A DNA stretch of 64,000 bases from Druceiella hillmani. Taxonomy: Eukaryota; Arthropoda; Insecta; Lepidoptera; Hepialidae. Below are positions 59,870-64,000 of the stretch, one piece after another. Positions within the stretch are counted from its first letter, which is position 1. Every line of letters begins with the position of its first letter. Both the position numbers and the translations under genes were made by a program. Below the pieces are notes generated by a model. The model saw nothing but the letters and a program-made list of their open reading frames with translations. It did not search any database and was not told where the DNA came from. The stretch lies in NCBI GenBank assembly GCA_039881145.1, contig JAYKKI010000095.1, positions 1,237,501 through 1,301,500 of the forward strand. The letters are read 5' to 3'.

Positions 59870-62850
59870 CATCAAATATTACCGTCAAAGGCTGTAGTAT
59901 CTGTTTAAAAAATATTAACCATAAAATTATTTACATCCATGTATCGGTATTAGCACGCTAAGTAACAGCACAACAAATGACAGTTTCATTATAAAAATAC
60001 GTCAAGAAATTAAAACGATCAGTAAATCCATTACGAATTGCGAACTTCCAAGTGTTTCTACTCGTACGGACGTACATTTTATATGCGGTAGCGCCTAATG
60101 AAATTTAAGAATGACTTTAAAGCTCTAACAAAACTTTGTGCTAACGTGAATAGAAATTAGCGTTATGAAACGGGTTCCCTTTTTTATGATAACCTTAGTA
60201 TATTAGGGATCTTTTTACTATAAATATTAAAACAAAATTATGGAGGCACTTTTTTCCGACGCGTTTGTAGATAATAGATAATACCTCACATCAATATCGA
60301 CGTATGTTCCATAAATGAAATATATATACGTATGTTTCATAAATGGAATATAAAATTTAATTAAATTTTATTTTTATAACAATAATCTAGTCGTGTCAAA
60401 CAAACATTGAACATATAAATAATTAGCATACATTTTCAACAAACGTTTTAGAATATTCTACTAAATATAATTGTGAAATATCCGAACTGCATTAAAGTGA
60501 ATATATATCTGTTTGACGTAGGATTCTTGATATCCTCAAAAAGTGCTACATTATTTCAATAATAGGATGTATCGATATGATATATATGAAACATTTAACC
60601 ACTTTGAAATGAGCTTTTTACGCTTAGACAAAATATAAACATCTTTGCAGCAACATTATACGACCATGAGCTACTGATTTTATTAGCTTACCAACCGTGA
60701 CTATACCGAATTTTCTGTCACGAAATATTCATGACTGTAGTTGCTTTTGTATAGATATTAATAATAGAACATATTGATATGATACATTTGTAACAATTAG
60801 TTACTTCTGTTTGTGCTTTTTACGCTTAGACAAGGTATAAACATCTATGCAAAAAATATACGATTTTGTTAGCTTACCAACCGTGTCTATACCGAATTTT
60901 CTGTCACGGAATATTCATGTCTCTATTTGCTTATGTGTATATATTCATGCATATAATTGCTTTAATGTATATTTGTATAACAAAATACATCAATATAATC
61001 CATACATGACATTTAGTTACTCCACTATGAGCTTTTACGCATAGACAAGGTGTAAATATCTGAGCAACAACAATATACGACCATGAGTGACTGATTTTGT
61101 TAGCTTACCATCGTATCTGTACCGAATTATTGGTCACATAATATCCATGCCTAGTTTCTTTTATGTACACTTTAAAGTATTTTACATACTTACGAAACGA
61201 GCGATTAATTCCTAAGGCATTCTAAATCCGTAAACAATCCTAAATTACTGGAGCAATGACGTTACGATTTACATTATATCTAGTTGAAAATTTTCGTTAT
61301 AATAAATATTCTAAAAATAATTAATAGGAAAATTGTAATTTAGATTTTAAAATTTGTTTAATTTCCCTAATCGGAATAGTCACTATTTCTTTTCCCATAG
61401 TGAACAAGAAACCTTTGTGGCTTCATCTTGTGTCCAGCCATCTGCTACAGCTTCAGTTTTGAAAACTTACCATATATGTAAGTTTGTTTATTAAAGAATC
61501 TTAATTTATATATTGAAAAAAAAATCCAATCCCACATATATAAAGTACAGTTGAAATTTGTTTTTAGCACTCCTTCGAATGGGACGCAAGTTGTTCAAAA
61601 TGAAAATATAATTATATTTACGAATTTTAATTATTAAGCAAAAAATAATGACGAAGGATTTAGGAAATCAGAAAAAAAATGTAGGTAGAGTCAATCAAAA
61701 TTATTTTAGTGTAACTTTCACTAACAATATTAAAATATATTGAAAATTAAGGAATTCTATTTCATCCATGTAGATTTTTACAGGCATTGGGCATTTTGTA
61801 TTGTTGCGAATTGAGTGAGTTTTGCATTTTTCAATTAAACTTTTGTGTGATTTTTTAATTATTGTTTCACTTTTATATATTAATTTGCTATTTTTATTTA
61901 ATATTTACAGTTAGATCCCATATCAGCAATAATAAATTGCTCCTCAATAAATAATTGAAGCGACTAATCTAAACAACGAAATCGTTCAATAAGTCACGAT
62001 TAGGCGCAGAGTCTACCTTTTTTGAAATCAACTGTTCGAGAAGGGGTTTAGCGGACGCGACGAGTGATTGTTTATTTCGATGGATCCGTTTTACCCTCAT
62101 CAATTGACGATAAAATCGGTGATCAGTACCCGTTGCACGTGTTATGTTCTCTTAACCTTTGCATGCCCATGACTGCGTTCTTGATTACTGAGTCCTTTGG
62201 ATTTCGATTTTCTTTTTTAATTAATACGTTTAGTATATCAGGAGACGGTTAACAGTCGTTAACAATTTTAATTCGTCAGAATTTTAATTAATGACAAAAT
62301 AATCTAGATCAATATGGTTCTATAAAAATTGGAGATAGTCCCTTGGCGAACTTTGTTAGTATAATTTAAAAAAAAACAATAGTTTTACGAAAAACGATGC
62401 AAAATTAACACTACTATATGTTTGAACGGAACTGACTCTGTGATCTGCATACAAATAAACAACTCGATTAAATTAAAACCTTAAATGTCTATCTATTTTC
62501 ACAAATAGAGTAAAGGTTCACATATTGACTGGCAATGTCCATTAAATGCACACTAATACGAGATGATATCATATTACATCGCCACTTTAAAAAATGATTT
62601 TTGAATAATTTGAACCCAAAATATTATTTTATCTTACAATATTTCCAAACATTATTATTTCCTTACAGTAAATATAGTATACGTTATCAAAAATTCTACG
62701 AATTTGATAGTTCTGGCTAACTAGTTTTATGGTATGGTATAAATACTACCGCAAGTTATTTTGGACAATACAAGTAATTTAAACGATCAGCCTAAAACAA
62801 AGAATTCGAGGAAATTACTAAGTTAAATGTACACTAATTTTCCAAATGCT
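59870..62850. repeat. Segmental duplication unit III, second block
   Basis: Counterpart of 6000-7800. It includes a broken version of the 6061-6360 reading frame at about 60050-60200 and a unit-specific tandem array at 60570-61190. The part 61900-62270, with an open frame of 62 codons at 62064-62252 that I do not recognise, has no counterpart that I could find in unit I and may be an insertion. Confidence 0.6.
60570..61190. repeat. Tandem array, three copies of about 202-216 bp
   Basis: The landmark gagctttttacgcttagaca (with variants) occurs at 60611, 60813 and 61029. Each is followed by gtataaacatct-like, ttagcttaccaaccgt-like and accgaattttctgtcac-like strings. The copies differ by substitutions and indels. 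Unit I shows no such array. Confidence 0.9.
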
Positions 62851-62943
62851 GCAAAGAGTCATACAATCGATTGCATCATCTTTCCTATCTCTCAGGTTTT
62901 TAGAGGAATTAACATTACTGGTATTCATTCTTATGAATAATTA

Positions 62944-63026
62944 ATAATGTTAAAATTACATTCATTTTACTGCATCAGATATCAGCAATGTTTGATGCGG
63001 CAAAATGAACGTAATTTCAGCATTAT
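62944..63026. repeat. Hairpin, 34-bp arms
   Basis: Arms 62944-62977 and 62993-63026 pair at about 29 of 34 positions around a 15-nt loop (tgcatca with tgatgcg, attcattttac with caaaatgaac). Possibly a small foldback insertion. Confidence 0.75.
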
Positions 63027-63520
63027 CACTAAAATCATACAATTCTCTATACTGAGTTTGCTGAAAGCCTTAGTTATTATGAACATCAAGAAAATTACAA
63101 GTTCTGGCTTTGGTTAATAGTTATCTAGACAAGAGTAATATTACAGTTCAATTGAGCGCTTAGGCAATGTACAAGTATTATTTGATTATATAATTTTGTT
63201 CAACTGTTTTGAATTCGGCTATCATTCCACGAAATATGGTTTTGGTAATAAATTTCAAGTAGTAGAAAACGTTTAACAAATAGAAAATTCTGATAATGAA
63301 TTTTAATGATTATGTTTATTTTGCTTCAGACAAAATTCATTCAATTTCCTAAAGCATTACTTATTTAAATGTCTTTCGTAATTTTTCTTATCCCATGTGT
63401 CAATTTTAATTCAAAAAATTAAAAGCAAAAATAATAAATAAGTTGAATTTTTTCCAATTTTAAATTAGAGACAGTTTGAGGCATATTAAATTGGAGATTA
63501 AAACGTCTAACCTTTACTTC

Positions 63521-63692
63521 CCTTTTTTTATATACTGCACAACTTTAAGTAAAAATGTAATATATAAATAGACCTTATTACTACTATTTTTATCAGAGGC
63601 GCATTAATTTATATCATAGCTATCGTTTTCGCCTCTGATAAAAATATTAGAAAAAAGGTCTATTTATATATTTGTGCAGAATATAAAAAAGG
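63521..63692. repeat. Foldback element, arms of 60-80 bp
   Basis: The left arm 63521-63601 and right arm 63631-63692 are reverse complements (ccttttttta tatactgcacaa with ttgtgcagaatataaaaaagg; tatataaatagacc with ggtctatttatata; tttttatcagaggcg with cgcctctgataaaaa). The left arm has an extra piece of about 18 nt. The middle is about 29 nt. Looks like a small foldback MITE or an inverted duplication. Confidence 0.8.
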
Positions 63693-63840
63693 TGATTATA
63701 GATTAGACATTTTATGCTATAATTTAATATGCCTGAAACTGTGTAATTTAAGGTTAGGAAAAAATTCAATTTATTTACTATTTTATAAGAAAAATCACCA
63801 GACATTTAAAAAAGACGTTAGAAATGTAGTTACTATGAAA

Positions 63841-63846
63841 TATATG

Positions 63847-63883
<37 letters not shown>

Positions 63884-63907
63884 TAAATATATATCTATAT
63901 ACATATA

Positions 63908-63945
<38 letters not shown>
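63841..63945. repeat. Compound (TA)n microsatellite
   Basis: Two TA tracts separated by a short spacer with acatatataa and gtgtgt. Confidence 0.95.
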
Positions 63946-63948
<3 letters not shown>

Positions 63949-64000
63949 ATTGATAATATATAAATGCCTCAAATTTTCTTCAATTCAGGGATAGTCGTTA

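Noticed and set aside
62064..62252. YFDGSV text as an RNase H motif
   Set aside because: One short resemblance without the later RNase H residues; could be chance.

Overview
This window looks like AT-rich (roughly 70% A+T by eye), intergenic or intronic DNA from an animal, most probably an insect. I find no intact protein-coding gene, tRNA, rRNA or CRISPR array. Every long reading frame is either short and unrecognisable or a shadow of a decayed transposable element (TE). Several interspersed fragments resemble repeats I remember from moth and butterfly genomes: gggttccgta-like blocks, cttcgcacgggt, and tracts ending in gacagacagag. Lepidoptera or a close relative is therefore my best guess, held weakly.

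Large-scale layout. The main structural feature is an old, collinear segmental duplication. Unit I (about 0.9-19.2 kb), unit II (about 23.9-48.6 kb) and unit III (about 55.3 kb to the window end) share homologous blocks in the same order and orientation. The anchors are 0.95-6.0 / 24.9-28.35 / 56.6-59.8 kb, then 6.0-7.8 / 59.9-62.9 kb, 9.5-9.7 / 63.1-63.3 kb, 23.9-24.8 / 55.3-56.1 kb and 15.7-19.2 / 44.6-48.6 kb. Spacing is about 22-29 kb between I and II and about 31.5 kb between II and III, as expected for tandem copies later changed by insertions and deletions. Local tandem arrays arose inside single units, for example 4 x about 190 bp and 3 x 149 bp in unit I.

Mobile elements. A Tc1-type DNA transposon with both inverted ends (48.77-50.10 kb) sits in a TA microsatellite; its transposase is broken by frameshifts and a large internal deletion. 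Decayed coding fragments were found by reading translations: a LINE reverse transcriptase C-terminal part (8.4-8.8 kb, minus), a different LINE C-terminus (36.5-36.8 kb, plus), a Helitron N-terminal part (22.6-22.95 kb, minus), and three mariner transposase remnants (20.3, 23.2 and 30.1-30.4 kb). A tRNA-derived SINE lies at 15.26-15.49 kb (minus).

Most interesting signal. A small dispersed foldback family has five copies (6.9, 14.2, 28.35, 30.5 and 50.9 kb). Two copies have apparent 12-bp target duplications. Its central segment can be folded like a type I hammerhead ribozyme with a very short stem III: CTGANGA, a GTTGT/ACAAC stem, GAAA, CC/GG, GTC, and a CCAC/GTGG stem I. One extra U follows the CTGANGA box in every copy and is the main objection. 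A non-autonomous Penelope-like or retrozyme-like element is the working hypothesis.
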